From assembly GCA_963737075.1 (NCBI GenBank), contig CAVTRI010000002.1, positions 496,001 through 560,000 on the forward strand: a stretch of 64,000 bases of DNA, written 5' to 3'. This document shows, piece by piece, positions 17,656-25,183 of this stretch. The DNA is from CAVTRI01 sp963737075 (lineage in GTDB: Bacteria; Actinomycetota; Acidimicrobiia; Acidimicrobiales; Palsa-688). A program made the translations under genes and the position numbers. The notes below the pieces were generated by a model, which was given only the letters and a program-made list of their open reading frames with translations, searched no databases and had not been told where the DNA came from. Every line of letters begins with the position of its first letter. Within the stretch, counting starts at the first letter, position 1.

Positions 17656-17741
17656 GGGTCGGTGCCCGAGTGGACAAAGGGAGCAGACTGTAAATCTGCC
17701 GGCGTACGCCTACGGCGGTTCAAATCCGTCCCGGCCCACCA
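17656..17741 (+). tRNA. tRNA-Tyr (GTA)
   Basis: Class II tRNA of 86 nt with a long variable arm. Acceptor GGGTCGG (17656-17662) pairs with CCGGCCC (17731-17737). The anticodon stem GCAGA/TCTGC holds the loop CTGTAAA, anticodon GTA. The T loop is TTCAAAT. ACCA is encoded (17738-17741). Confidence 0.94.
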
Positions 17742-17880
17742 GGAATGTCGCTCCGAACGGCTCCAGCCGCGGTAGCGATTGCAAAGCTTTTGCAAACTGT
17801 TCCCTTTGGAGATCTCGGCCCAGATGACTCGCGACTTGCGTTGGCTTGCCGGGAAACGTGGGACTGCTGCGCGTTAGATC

Positions 17881-17913
17881 GCACATCTGTGCGCTTTCTC
17901 GTACACTTTCCTG
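17881..17913 (+). promoter_or_regulatory. Candidate promoter and operator of the nucleotidyltransferase/HEPN pair
   Basis: A perfect 12-bp dyad GCACATCTGTGC (17881-17892) is followed by TACACT (17902-17907). The GTG start codon begins 7 bp after TACACT, exactly where transcription would start, so the mRNA is probably leaderless. The dyad occupies the -33 to -22 region, an ideal position for autorepression by the wHTH domain of the first gene product. This is inference from layout. Confidence 0.45.
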
Positions 17914-18540
17914 GTGGACTTTCGCCATCCTGTTCGAGCCGTGATCCCTGGCGTCCAGGGACGACTGTTGGAAGAGTTGATCCGCACTGAAGTGGAGCCG
18001 ACCCAACGGCAGCTGGCCAGGATCGCGGGTGTGAGCCCAAGCGGAGCCGGACCGGTGCTCGACCGCCTTGAGGAACTTGGCCTAGTCGAGCGCCGAGACG
18101 TGGGCGGCTCCACACTGGTGCGGCTGGTGCGGGAATCCGAAACCGTTCGCGCGCTTCTCGCGCTCGTCGACCTGCATCGCACGGTGCTCCGCCGGCTCGG
18201 CGAAGCTGCCGAATCGATTCGGCCGGCTCCGTCGTCGCTCATCGTGTTCGGCTCCTTCGCTCGCGGTGAGGCCCAGGCTGACAGCGATCTCGATGTGCTG
18301 GCCGTGCAGGCTCACGAGGTGCGTTGGAACGATGATCGATGGACCGACACGCTGGCCGCGTGGACCCGCGTCGCGCACCTCCTGACCGGTAACCGAATCC
18401 AACTCATTGAGGTCGACCTTGAGGAGCTGCTTGAGCTGCTGGGCCGCGACAGCTCGATTTGGCAGTCCATAGCTGCTGAAGGCATCTTGCTCATGGGGCG
18501 CCCGCTTCCCCAACTTGCTGCGCAAGTTGCGGCGGCCTAA
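17914..18540 (+). CDS. wHTH-MNT nucleotidyltransferase, antitoxin-like
   Basis: 208 residues. An N-terminal winged helix (about 20-70: EPTQRQLARIAGVSPSGAG, VLDRLEELGLVERRDVGG) is fused to a minimal nucleotidyltransferase with GSFARGEAQADSDLD at 113-127 and a third acid in LIEVDLEELL. MNT proteins next to HEPN proteins act as antitoxins, in several cases by adding AMP to the HEPN toxin; the DNA-binding domain suggests autoregulation. The start is a GTG with no Shine-Dalgarno, consistent with a leaderless mRNA. Its stop overlaps the HEPN start (TAATG). Confidence 0.8.
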   Translation: MDFRHPVRAVIPGVQGRLLEELIRTEVEPTQRQLARIAGVSPSGAGPVLDRLEELGLVERRDVGGSTLVRLVRESETVRALLALVDLHRTVLRRLGEAAESIRPAPSSLIVFGSFARGEAQADSDLDVLAVQAHEVRWNDDRWTDTLAAWTRVAHLLTGNRIQLIEVDLEELLELLGRDSSIWQSIAAEGILLMGRPLPQLAAQVAAA

Positions 18541-18941
18541 TGGCCCGCGGAGCAGCCCGGGCCGCCGCGCCCGGCGACGCGGTCGCGCATGCGAACAAGG
18601 CGGCCGAGTTTCTCCGCGCCGCCCGCGATGCCTTCGACCTCGGGCACCACACCGCCGCTACCGGCAATGCGGTGCACGCCGGAATCGCAGCCGCCGACGC
18701 CATCGCGGCAGTGAAACTGGGCACCGTCTGGCGTGGCGACCACCACCAGGCGGCGGACCATGTTGAGAGCGCTCGACCGGAGGGGCCAGGAGCGGCTCGC
18801 CAGCTCCGTCGGCTGCTCGGCCTCAAGAGCCGAGCCGAGTACGACCCGACGCCGATTCCACGCGCAACGGCAGAGAAAGCCCTGCGGGCCGCCGATCGCA
18901 TCGTTACCGTCGCCGCCGCCCTCACTTCGAGTACCACCTGA
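18540..18941 (+). CDS. HEPN-domain protein, toxin-like
   Basis: 133 residues, all helical. VAHANKAAEFLRAARDAFDL and NAVHAGIAAADAIAAVKLGT followed by DHHQAADHV and LKSRAEYDP match the small HEPN fold that partners MNT proteins (xHAxxxxxDA, then DHxxA and K-x-AxY). The RNase-type Rx4-6H signature is not clear; RGDHH is the nearest match, so nuclease activity is uncertain. It overlaps the MNT gene by 1 nt. The pair most likely forms a toxin-antitoxin or small immunity module. Confidence 0.7.
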   Translation: MARGAARAAAPGDAVAHANKAAEFLRAARDAFDLGHHTAATGNAVHAGIAAADAIAAVKLGTVWRGDHHQAADHVESARPEGPGAARQLRRLLGLKSRAEYDPTPIPRATAEKALRAADRIVTVAAALTSSTT

Positions 18942-18999
18942 CTCGCAACCTCGGCCAGCTGTCAAACGCCTCGAGGCTCCTGGCACAATTCGCCGAGTT

Positions 19000-19317
19000 G
19001 CTCCTTTCGATGGACTACGGGGATCCGTTGCTGCCGGTTCGGTCGACAACCAGACCAACGCCGATGGTAGCCCGGTAACGGTCGCGGACCGAGAGATCGA
19101 AGAGACTCTCCTGGCCGTCGTGGCCCAGCGCCAGGAGACGCCTTCCTGGGAGAGGAGGTCGGAGCCGCGGGGGCTGGAGAGCGTCGATGGATCGACGATG
19201 GCGTCGATGGGACCCACCTCTTTGCCGTCGGCGCTCCGCAGTGGGGCGACCTCGTGGCTCTGGAGGAGGCCCGCGCAGTGACAGTCGGTGTGGCCGCCAG
19301 CCCAGGACTAGGCACAG
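19000..19317 (+). pseudogene. hisN/inositol-monophosphatase-like pseudogene
   Basis: Two frames join to give one IMPase-family N-terminal half. Frame 1 reads SVDNQTNADGSPVTVADREI then EETLLAVVAQR. After a one-base deletion near 19132, frame 2 reads GDAFLGEEVGAAGAGERRWI, then DDGVDGTHLFAVGAPQWGDL and VALEEARAVTVGVAASPGLG. The metal-site motifs GEE and DGVDGT are recognisable. No start codon context survives, and the homology stops where repeat element B begins (19318). About half the normal length is missing, so this is a remnant and not just a sequencing slip. Confidence 0.7.
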
Positions 19318-19360
19318 CGGCGCGCAGCATGGCGCCCAGTAGGCAGAACACCGCGCGCCA
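19318..19360. repeat. 43-bp GC-rich hairpin, copy B1
   Basis: The arms are CGGCGCGCAGC (19318-19328) and ACCGCGCGCCA (19350-19360) around a 21-nt loop. The right arm and flank ACACCGCGCGCCAGCGGG (19348-19365) are identical to 3630-3647 in copy A2. It begins exactly where the hisN-like homology ends. Confidence 0.65.
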
Positions 19361-19463
19361 GCGGGACGCTCTCGACGGTGGCGGGCGCCAGGATGTGCGC
19401 GTTGCGGTCACATGGGCGCTCTGGCGCGCAGCGTCAACGGGCACGGGGCCGAAGGTCCGTCGC

Positions 19464-19506
19464 TGGCGCGCGGCCTACCCGCCTCCCCCCTCTACGCCGC
19501 GCGCCA
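19464..19506. repeat. 43-bp GC-rich hairpin, copy B2
   Basis: A perfect 11-bp inverted repeat, TGGCGCGCGGC (19464-19474) and GCCGCGCGCCA (19496-19506), with arms identical to copy A1 at 3454-3496. The 21-nt loop begins CTACCCGCCTC, like the loop of A2. It starts 146 bp after B1, the same spacing as A1 to A2. Confidence 0.8.
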
Positions 19507-19771
19507 AGCGCCAAGAATCCCGGGGGAACGAGCTCACAGCGACGCGCTGGCCGGCGCATGGTCTTCGCCGGTAGCACTGCGATCGCACGTGCCATGCTTC
19601 AACTCGCGGCACCCCTCATGAGTGAAGCCACGGGTGCGTCCTAATCCTGATTTACCCAGCGTCGTCGTTGAGGAGACCGGAGGATGCTTCCGGGACCTCT
19701 GGGGCGGCCGGCGCTTGGACACGGCCACAGCCTTGTATGACGTAGGAGTGGGACAGGTTGAAAAAATTCGG
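19507..19771. other. Non-coding stretch after the repeat element
   Basis: 265 bp between element B and the 3' end of the cupin gene. Open frames exist on both strands but none has family resemblance or a good start. Composition is slightly lower in GC than the surroundings (for example GAAAAAATTCGG near 19759). I see no function. Confidence 0.4.
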
Positions 19772-20185
19772 TCAGGAAGTTGGCTCATCCCAGGAGTGCT
19801 GGTTTCCGTCATTCGGCGTGATCCACAGCATGGTCACACCATCGGGGGCATTATTGGAATGCCAGCGGCCTTCAGGGACAAGCGCGAGCTGACCGGGCAA
19901 GAGCGACCGGACGGCTCGCCGACCGCCCTCGAGAACCGTCAGCTCGGACGAACCTGCCAGAATGAACAGCAGTTCATCGCCTGCACCATGAAACTCCCAC
20001 GGCGGGCGACCCTTGAATGCGGCTACACCACCAGTGCAGCCGTGGAAGGTGAAGTTGCCGACGGGGCTATCCGGCTCGGCGTCCAACGCGGACAGGTCCA
20101 CCTGAAGCATCTTCGCCACAGATTCCGGATCCAAATCAACGACCGTAACCACCGCATCCTCCACGCACTCGTAGCTCGACCTCAC
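19772..20185 (-). CDS. Cupin-domain protein
   Basis: 137 residues. Cupin motif 1 is around WEFHGAGDELLFILAGSSEL, then LLPGQLALVPEGRWHSNNAP and VTMLWITP for motif 2. One His in each motif (FHGAGDE, GRWHS) could bind metal. Small single-domain cupins serve as dioxygenases, isomerases or sensors; no specific role can be given. GTG start. The next gene upstream (SRPBCC) lies 53 bp away in the same direction, so the two may be co-transcribed. Confidence 0.75.
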   Translation of the reverse strand: MRSSYECVEDAVVTVVDLDPESVAKMLQVDLSALDAEPDSPVGNFTFHGCTGGVAAFKGRPPWEFHGAGDELLFILAGSSELTVLEGGRRAVRSLLPGQLALVPEGRWHSNNAPDGVTMLWITPNDGNQHSWDEPTS

Positions 20186-20238
20186 CCAGAGAAGATACCG
20201 TGACCGGCCGAGGAACCCTCCGCCCGCGGCGCGGCTGA

Positions 20239-20700
20239 CTATCTCCGGAAATAATCGGCGAGATTCTCCAGGGAGGAGTTCAGTCCTGCGGCGTGATCCT
20301 CCGGGGAAACCGCATCCGCTACGTCGTCGGCTGTGATGTCGACACGGGTTCCTCTCTCAACAACAGTGACCTCCCAAGTCATGGTCATCGTGCCGGCATA
20401 GTCAGGATCATCAGAGACGAAGTCCACCGCCTGCACGATGCGCACTCCTGGGACAATCTCGACGAAGCCAACCTCGACGATATCAGAGTCAGCTGTGGCC
20501 TTACCCCGTGAACCAGAGGGATTGGTGTAGGTCAATACCATCCGATACGAGCCTCCGGGACGTAGATCGAATCGTTCGAACCTGCCTGTCATGCCTGGAG
20601 GGGGGAGCCACACGGTAAGGGCGTCTGGGTCGACGAGGGCGTCATAGACCTTCTCCGGCGGGGCGTCGATCACTCGTGACGCTTTGTCGGTACGAGGCAC
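20239..20700 (-). CDS. SRPBCC/AHSA1 family protein
   Basis: 153 residues. ASRVIDAPPEKVYDALVDPD and ALTVWLPPPGMTGRFERFDL at the N-terminus, VGFVEIVPGVRIVQAVDF in the middle, and a C-terminal helix DHAAGLNSSLENLADYFRR. This is the START-like hydrophobic cavity fold of the Aha1/AHSA1 group. Ligand unknown. GTG start at 20700. The 234-bp gap to the divergent EthD gene should contain both promoters. Confidence 0.85.
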   Translation of the reverse strand: MPRTDKASRVIDAPPEKVYDALVDPDALTVWLPPPGMTGRFERFDLRPGGSYRMVLTYTNPSGSRGKATADSDIVEVGFVEIVPGVRIVQAVDFVSDDPDYAGTMTMTWEVTVVERGTRVDITADDVADAVSPEDHAAGLNSSLENLADYFRR

Positions 20701-20858
20701 GACAGAATGCTACGCACACCGCGGACACTGTGGCGAACGATCAACGACCGCCCCCAACAACCGACGAAAGCTGCTAGAAACGGCAGCGCTTTACTGATGA
20801 GTCAGTCCGCCATCTGACGGCACCACCCAGGCGAAAGCCCGCAATCCATACCAGAACG

Positions 20859-20868
20859 TTCGTACGAA
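20859..20868. promoter_or_regulatory. 10-bp palindrome in the divergent SRPBCC/EthD promoter region
   Basis: TTCGTACGAA is a perfect palindrome 67 bp before the EthD start and 159 bp before the SRPBCC start. It may be a repressor site; nothing else supports it. The same gap (20701-20934) also holds ACTGATGAGTCAGT, a short hairpin near 20794-20807. I see no gene in it. Confidence 0.25.
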
Positions 20869-20934
20869 GCAACCCCAATGACGTTCGCCAGCGTCCATCG
20901 TTGTCGAATCCACCATCGTTGAGGAGGTATCGCC

Positions 20935-21264
20935 GTGTACATGCTGATTGCCTGCTGGTCCGCACCCAAACCGGAGGAAGAGGCGGCCTTCGAGGAGCAC
21001 TACCGCTCCGTCCATGTCCCCGCCGCGGCAAAGGTGCCTGGGTTGCGGCAGCTGATCACCATCCGCACCAGCGACGGCCTCGAAGGCAGTCAACCGGCGT
21101 TCTACCGGGTGGCCGTCCTGTCCTTCGACTCGAAAGACGACCTCGAGGCCAGCGAGCACGCCCCCGAGTGGGCGGCGATGCGCGCCGACGCCGGCTCCAT
21201 GATCGAACGCTTCGGCGTGAGCCTCACCGTCGGCATGGGCGAGCACCACGACGAAGCGCTGTAA
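20935..21264 (+). CDS. EthD-family dimeric alpha-beta barrel protein
   Basis: 109 residues. MYMLIACWSAPKPEEEAAFE and EHYRSVHVPAAAKVPGLRQL match EthD (F-x-x-H-Y-x-x-x-H), with ASEHAPEWAAMRADAGSMIE in the second half. EthD-type proteins are small dimeric barrels that assist oxidative catabolism or act as monooxygenase/decarboxylase-like enzymes. GTG start with GAGGAGG upstream. It is followed 2 bp later by an SDR gene, so the two are one operon and may act on the same substrate. Confidence 0.82.
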   Translation: MYMLIACWSAPKPEEEAAFEEHYRSVHVPAAAKVPGLRQLITIRTSDGLEGSQPAFYRVAVLSFDSKDDLEASEHAPEWAAMRADAGSMIERFGVSLTVGMGEHHDEAL

Positions 21265-21266
21265 CC

Positions 21267-22001
21267 GTGACTGTCCTGGTCACCGGTGGCTCCTCCGGCA
21301 TCGGCCGGGCGGTCGCCGAGCGGTGGGCGACCCTCGGGCATGACATTGTCATCAACTATCACGCCAACGACGCCGCAGCTGACGAGGCCGTCGCTGCTGT
21401 CGCCGCCGCAGGGAGACAAGCCCATCTCGTCAAGGCTGACGTCGGCACCATCGATGGGGTCAACACCGTCGTCGAAGGCGTCCGTGCCGTCACCGACGCC
21501 CTGGACCTCTACGTCCACTGTGCGGCGCTCGCCGTCACGGGTGGCGCCTTGACGATCGATCCCGCCCGGCTTGCCCGCGCCGTCGCCGTCAATGGCACCG
21601 CCCTGATACCTCTCACCCAGGGTCTCCTGCCATTGCTGGGACCGGGCAGCAGCGTGGTCTACGTGAGCAGCAGAGGCGCGCGCACCTACGTCCCCGCCTA
21701 CGTCGCTCTGGGGCCGACCAAGGCACTGGGCGAAGCGCTCATCCGATACCTGGCGGTCGAACTGGCCCCCCGCGAGATCCGGGCCAACACCGTCTCCGCC
21801 GGCGCCCTCGACACCCCGGCCTTCCGCACCATGTTCGGTGACCAGGCGCAGCAACGGTTGGATGCCGCGGCTAAGGCCAACCCGAGCGGCCGGAGCCTCG
21901 ACCTGGTCGACGTCGTCGCCGCCATCGAATGGGTGACGAGCCCAGCGGCCGCCATGGTGCAAGGACAGACCCTCATGGTCGATGGCGGCATCTCCCTTTG
22001 A
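21267..22001 (+). CDS. SDR oxidoreductase with FabL-like Yx6K active site
   Basis: 244 residues. Cofactor motif TGGSSGIG (about residues 6-13), CAALA in place of NNAG, and SS followed by YVPAYVALGPTKALGEALIR. The catalytic Tyr and Lys are separated by six residues (YVALGPTK), not three as in classical SDRs. This is the spacing of enoyl-ACP reductases such as FabI and FabL, and IRYLAVELAPREIRANTVSA resembles FabL. It may reduce an enoyl thioester or a related substrate. GTG start, 2 bp after the EthD stop. Confidence 0.8.
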   Translation: MTVLVTGGSSGIGRAVAERWATLGHDIVINYHANDAAADEAVAAVAAAGRQAHLVKADVGTIDGVNTVVEGVRAVTDALDLYVHCAALAVTGGALTIDPARLARAVAVNGTALIPLTQGLLPLLGPGSSVVYVSSRGARTYVPAYVALGPTKALGEALIRYLAVELAPREIRANTVSAGALDTPAFRTMFGDQAQQRLDAAAKANPSGRSLDLVDVVAAIEWVTSPAAAMVQGQTLMVDGGISL

Positions 22002-22102
22002 AGCTCTTGTCACTTGAGAGGAGTTGCGCGCCGATTGGAGCGATGGGACGTCGAACCATAGGGATCGGGGTGTCCGAGATGGGCTTGCCGCCGCCCAAAG
22101 AA

Positions 22103-22246
22103 TCAGTCGCAGCAGGAGTCGCGCCAGCCGCATGCGGTACAGCGGTAGTGCGCGTGCTCGGAGCGCATCGGCCTGCCACATATCGGGCACTCGGCGAACG
22201 TACCGAGCGGTGAGCGCTCGGCATAGCGCTGGTCGCCATCGGGCAC
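22103..22246 (-). CDS. Small zinc-ribbon protein
   Basis: 47 codons on the minus strand, starting at GTG: PDGDQRYAERSPLGTFAE, then CPICGRPMRSEHAHYRCTAC, then GWRDSCCD and stop. Two CxxC pairs (C20, C23, C36, C39) form a rubredoxin-like zinc ribbon, with an unusual CC near the end. I believe similar short proteins with an SEHAHYRC-type core occur in actinobacteria, with no known function. The start is uncertain because the frame is open further upstream. It lies between a convergent SDR gene and a divergent PAP2 gene. Confidence 0.7.
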   Translation of the reverse strand: MPDGDQRYAERSPLGTFAECPICGRPMRSEHAHYRCTACGWRDSCCD

Positions 22247-22390
22247 GCCAACACACGGTAGGTGCTCGGCGAGGCAAGGTCGAGCATCAGTTGCGTTCGG
22301 AGCCCCTGCATCGCCATGGGACCGGCGTCGCTACCTCGGCGTTTTCCGAGCCGACACCACTTCTTCACCTGCTTGTAAGAAAGTGAGTGG

Positions 22391-23170
22391 ATGGCTCATA
22401 AGCAGGCCGGCTGGGATCGCGCTACCCGTCGCCGGCTGCGAGACGGCTACCGGCAACTCCAATACGGCACGGCAGCGTCCCGCCAGCGGGTGGCTCGGGT
22501 TGCGGCGACCCTCGTCGGCGTGGCTGTCGCCCTCTTCGTCGTCGGGCTCATACTCGGCGTGACGGTGGTTGGCCGGCACGGCGGCGGGCCGATCCAGGGG
22601 TGGGACAACACGGTCCAGACCTGGTGGCTTCATCACCGGACCGGGCTGGTAGGGGTGTCCAAGTTGATCGCCACGCTCGGCGACGCCACCGCGTTGGCGG
22701 TGATCGCCGGGGGCTTGACGGTGGTGGCGTTGCTTGTCGTGCGATCGTTTAGGGGACTGATTCCTATCCTCGCCTACCTGGGCGGCGAGGCGCTGGTGTT
22801 CGTGATCCGCGAGATCGTCCACAGGCCCCGTCCGCCGACCGCCAACTACCCGGCGCCCGGTGCGGTGCCCGGCGTGCACGAGACGACCTGGTCGTACCCG
22901 TCTGGCCACGCGGTGGCCGTGACCGCGATGCTGTTTGGCTTGTTTGGGATCGTGGCCATCGTGTACCGGCTGTGGTGGCCGTGGGCGCTGGCGCTGCTGG
23001 CATCGCTGTTCGTCGCCATGACCCGGCTGGTGCTCGGTGTGCACTGGTTTAGCGACGTGACGTTCGGGCTGCTCCTCGGCATCACCTGGGGCGTCACCGT
23101 GGCGTGGGTGTCACAGTGGCTGGACTTTTCCCACCTGAAGACGGCCCTGCGCCGATCTGCCTCAGGTTAA
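22391..23170 (+). CDS. PAP2-family membrane phosphatase
   Basis: 259 residues with about six transmembrane segments. The three phosphatase motifs are visible: REIVHRPRPP (KxxxxxxRP type), SYPSGHAVAVTA (PSGH) and TRLVLGVHWFSD (SRxxxxxHxxxD). Such enzymes dephosphorylate undecaprenyl diphosphate or phosphatidic acid on the outer membrane face. Start ATG at 22391; the preceding 140 bp separates it from the divergent zinc-ribbon gene. A hairpin at 23270-23286 lies 100 bp after the stop. Confidence 0.88.
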   Translation: MAHKQAGWDRATRRRLRDGYRQLQYGTAASRQRVARVAATLVGVAVALFVVGLILGVTVVGRHGGGPIQGWDNTVQTWWLHHRTGLVGVSKLIATLGDATALAVIAGGLTVVALLVVRSFRGLIPILAYLGGEALVFVIREIVHRPRPPTANYPAPGAVPGVHETTWSYPSGHAVAVTAMLFGLFGIVAIVYRLWWPWALALLASLFVAMTRLVLGVHWFSDVTFGLLLGITWGVTVAWVSQWLDFSHLKTALRRSASG

Positions 23171-23269
23171 CCGGCGCCGTCTCCGCGCTTCCTCGCTCCT
23201 TGCCAGCCGCTCGGCCGAGCGGTACACATCCCCGCCGGCGTAACGGCGCTCGCTCCGGGCGCCTGAACG

Positions 23270-23286
23270 GCCAGCCTGGGGCTGGC
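23270..23286 (+). terminator. Hairpin between convergent PAP2 and AraC genes
   Basis: GCCAGCC (23270-23276), loop TGG, GGCTGGC (23280-23286), then TTGTGT. A perfect 7-bp stem. It lies just beyond the stop of the AraC-type gene (23292) and may serve both strands. The T-tract is weak. Confidence 0.5.
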
Positions 23287-23291
23287 TTGTG

Positions 23292-24149
23292 TCACGTCCT
23301 GGATCCGTAGTCCGGGGCGGCCCACGCGACGTCGTCAACCGCGAGGAATGGCGCGACCGCAACGGTACAAGGCGTAGTCCCGGCGAAGGCCATGACGTCT
23401 CGATGGAGGTGGGACTGGTCCACGTAACCGCTTTCCGCTGCCACCAGAGCGGGGTCTCGCCCCGCGGCGAGACGGTGAGCCGCATGGTCGAAACGGACGA
23501 GCTGGGCGGCGCGCTTCGGGGTGAGGCCGATCTGGGATCGAAACCGGGACCACAGACGCTTGCGGCTCCATCCGAGCTCGGCCGCCAGTCGCTCGATCCG
23601 AACACGCCCCCGGCTGGTAACCAATTGTCCCCAGGCAAAGGAGACTTCCCGGTCGACCGCTCCGCCTGCGTCGGAGTGTCGAGCCACTGCGGCTTCCGCG
23701 ATCGCGAAGCGGTCGTCCCACGACCCGGCGGCGCGTAGTTGCTCTTGCGTTTGCACAGCATCGCGCCCCCAGAGGTCATCGAGGGCGAGCACTCTCCCGC
23801 CGAGCTCCGAGGAGGCGGCCAGGACCGCGTGCGCGACGAGCGGCGACAACCGCACCTGGAGGCACTCGAAGCCTCCGGCCAGTCCCCGTCCTCGAGCGCG
23901 ATTGGGCGCGAGGCCGGCGACGACGCGTTCACGCTGCTGCTCACCACTGCCGTCGTCGATAACGATCGGCGTGTCGCCGAGGTCGAAGAGCATCGTCACA
24001 GCCGGGTGCGGGACCATCTCAACGTCGAGGGGGTCAGGGGCTCGATCGCTGAAGCCCGCCATGGCGATCCCGCCCAACCGGCCTCGCCGTGACGGGACCG
24101 CTATATGCCATGGAGGCGCACTCACGCGACCCGGCTCGGCAGATCGCAT
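23292..24149 (-). CDS. AraC-family transcriptional regulator
   Basis: 285 residues. The N-terminal sensor half includes VEMVPHPAVTMLFDLGDTPI and ECLQVRLSPLVAHAVLAASS, typical of AraC regulators with a cupin-like or DUF6597-type domain. The C-terminal double HTH has RVRIERLAAELGWSRKRLWS, RFRSQIGLTPKRAAQLVRF and LVAAESGYVDQSHLHRDVMA. It likely activates a nearby or distant catabolic gene; no target is evident. The N-terminal 20 residues may be over-extended. Confidence 0.85.
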   Translation of the reverse strand: MRSAEPGRVSAPPWHIAVPSRRGRLGGIAMAGFSDRAPDPLDVEMVPHPAVTMLFDLGDTPIVIDDGSGEQQRERVVAGLAPNRARGRGLAGGFECLQVRLSPLVAHAVLAASSELGGRVLALDDLWGRDAVQTQEQLRAAGSWDDRFAIAEAAVARHSDAGGAVDREVSFAWGQLVTSRGRVRIERLAAELGWSRKRLWSRFRSQIGLTPKRAAQLVRFDHAAHRLAAGRDPALVAAESGYVDQSHLHRDVMAFAGTTPCTVAVAPFLAVDDVAWAAPDYGSRT

Positions 24150-24223
24150 GTCGGCATGCTACGAGCCGCATCGACCAGCGGCACGCGAGATTCCCCAGAC
24201 AGTCCTCCGGGCACGGGACGATG

Positions 24224-25177
24224 TCAGCCGGGGCTGGCGACGGCTGCGGCAAAGTCGAGCAGCAGTTTCCCCGTCGTTTGGGGGTCTTCCATCATCGGGG
24301 TGTGTCCAACACCCGGCAGCAACTCGACGCGGGCACCGGGCACGACGCGGTATGCCGCAGCCGACGAGGATCGCCACCGGCGGTCGTCGACACCGAAGAT
24401 CACCAGCACCGGTAGGCCGAGTGGGGTGAGCCGGTCGGCAAGGCTCCGCTGCTTGAGGTAGTTCGAGGAGGCGCGCATCGTCTCCACGAAATCCCGGTGT
24501 GTCATCAACAGCACGTCTTCAATGAAGGAGTCAGGGATCTCCACCGGGCGGGTGAAGGCGCCGGAGGTACGGGCGCCTTTGCGCACCGCGTCCTTCGTTC
24601 GCAGCCGCCACAGCAGCTGCCCAGGAAACCGGGTCAGTAGCAGGCGAGCGAGCAGGCTTTCACGAATCTTGGCGTCCAGGCTGGGGCCCATGTCGATGAG
24701 GGCCACGCCCGCCACCGAGTCGGGTCGTTGCTCGGCCAGGGCGGTGGCCACCATGCAGCCGGAGGAATGCCCGACTACCGTCACCTGGTTGACGCCGAGC
24801 CTGTCCAGTGCGGCGGCGACACGACGGGCTTGAGTCGGGATGTCATAACCGCCCGTGGGGCTTGTCGACTTCCCGCAGCCCAGCAGATCGACCCGGATGA
24901 CACGGAAGGCGCCCGCCAGCGCCGGGACCACGGGGCTCCAGTAGGCCGTGGAGGCCGCCGTCCCATGGACCAGCAGCAAGGCCGGAGCATCCGGCTTGCC
25001 ATCCTCCACGACGTGCATGTCACCATCGTCAAGCGGAACCAACCGGTCGACAACGCTCAGATCGCCGGGGGTGTGCTCTTCCATCGCTGCGCTTCCAGAC
25101 ATGACTGCCAGCATGGCCACTACGCCGCCGGGTGTCTTGGACAAATGTTCCGCTTCGGTGGTCAGCGCCACGAGCAT
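24224..25177 (-). CDS. Alpha/beta hydrolase
   Basis: Up to 317 residues from ATG 25177 (GGAG 10 nt upstream); ATG at 25102 (MSGSAAMEEH) is an alternative. The catalytic triad is readable: nucleophile Ser in VVGHSSGCMVA, Asp in IFGVDDRRW, His in LLPGVGHTPMMEDP. The oxyanion loop is LLVHGTAAS. No signal peptide. Such proteins hydrolyse esters, C-C bonds or haloalkanes, so the substrate is open. It starts 6 bp after the 5-FCL-like stop and is probably in one operon with it. Confidence 0.85.
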   Translation of the reverse strand: MLVALTTEAEHLSKTPGGVVAMLAVMSGSAAMEEHTPGDLSVVDRLVPLDDGDMHVVEDGKPDAPALLLVHGTAASTAYWSPVVPALAGAFRVIRVDLLGCGKSTSPTGGYDIPTQARRVAAALDRLGVNQVTVVGHSSGCMVATALAEQRPDSVAGVALIDMGPSLDAKIRESLLARLLLTRFPGQLLWRLRTKDAVRKGARTSGAFTRPVEIPDSFIEDVLLMTHRDFVETMRASSNYLKQRSLADRLTPLGLPVLVIFGVDDRRWRSSSAAAYRVVPGARVELLPGVGHTPMMEDPQTTGKLLLDFAAAVASPG

Positions 25178-25183
25178 CAAAGC

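Noticed and set aside
22024..22386. 120-codon plus-strand frame and 131-codon minus-strand frame in the SDR-PAP2 gap
   Set aside because: Both are out of frame with the zinc-ribbon gene and have no family resemblance.
24089..24461. Plus-strand frames between AraC and the hydrolase
   Set aside because: Overlap the hydrolase 3' end in antisense and contain no coherent motif.
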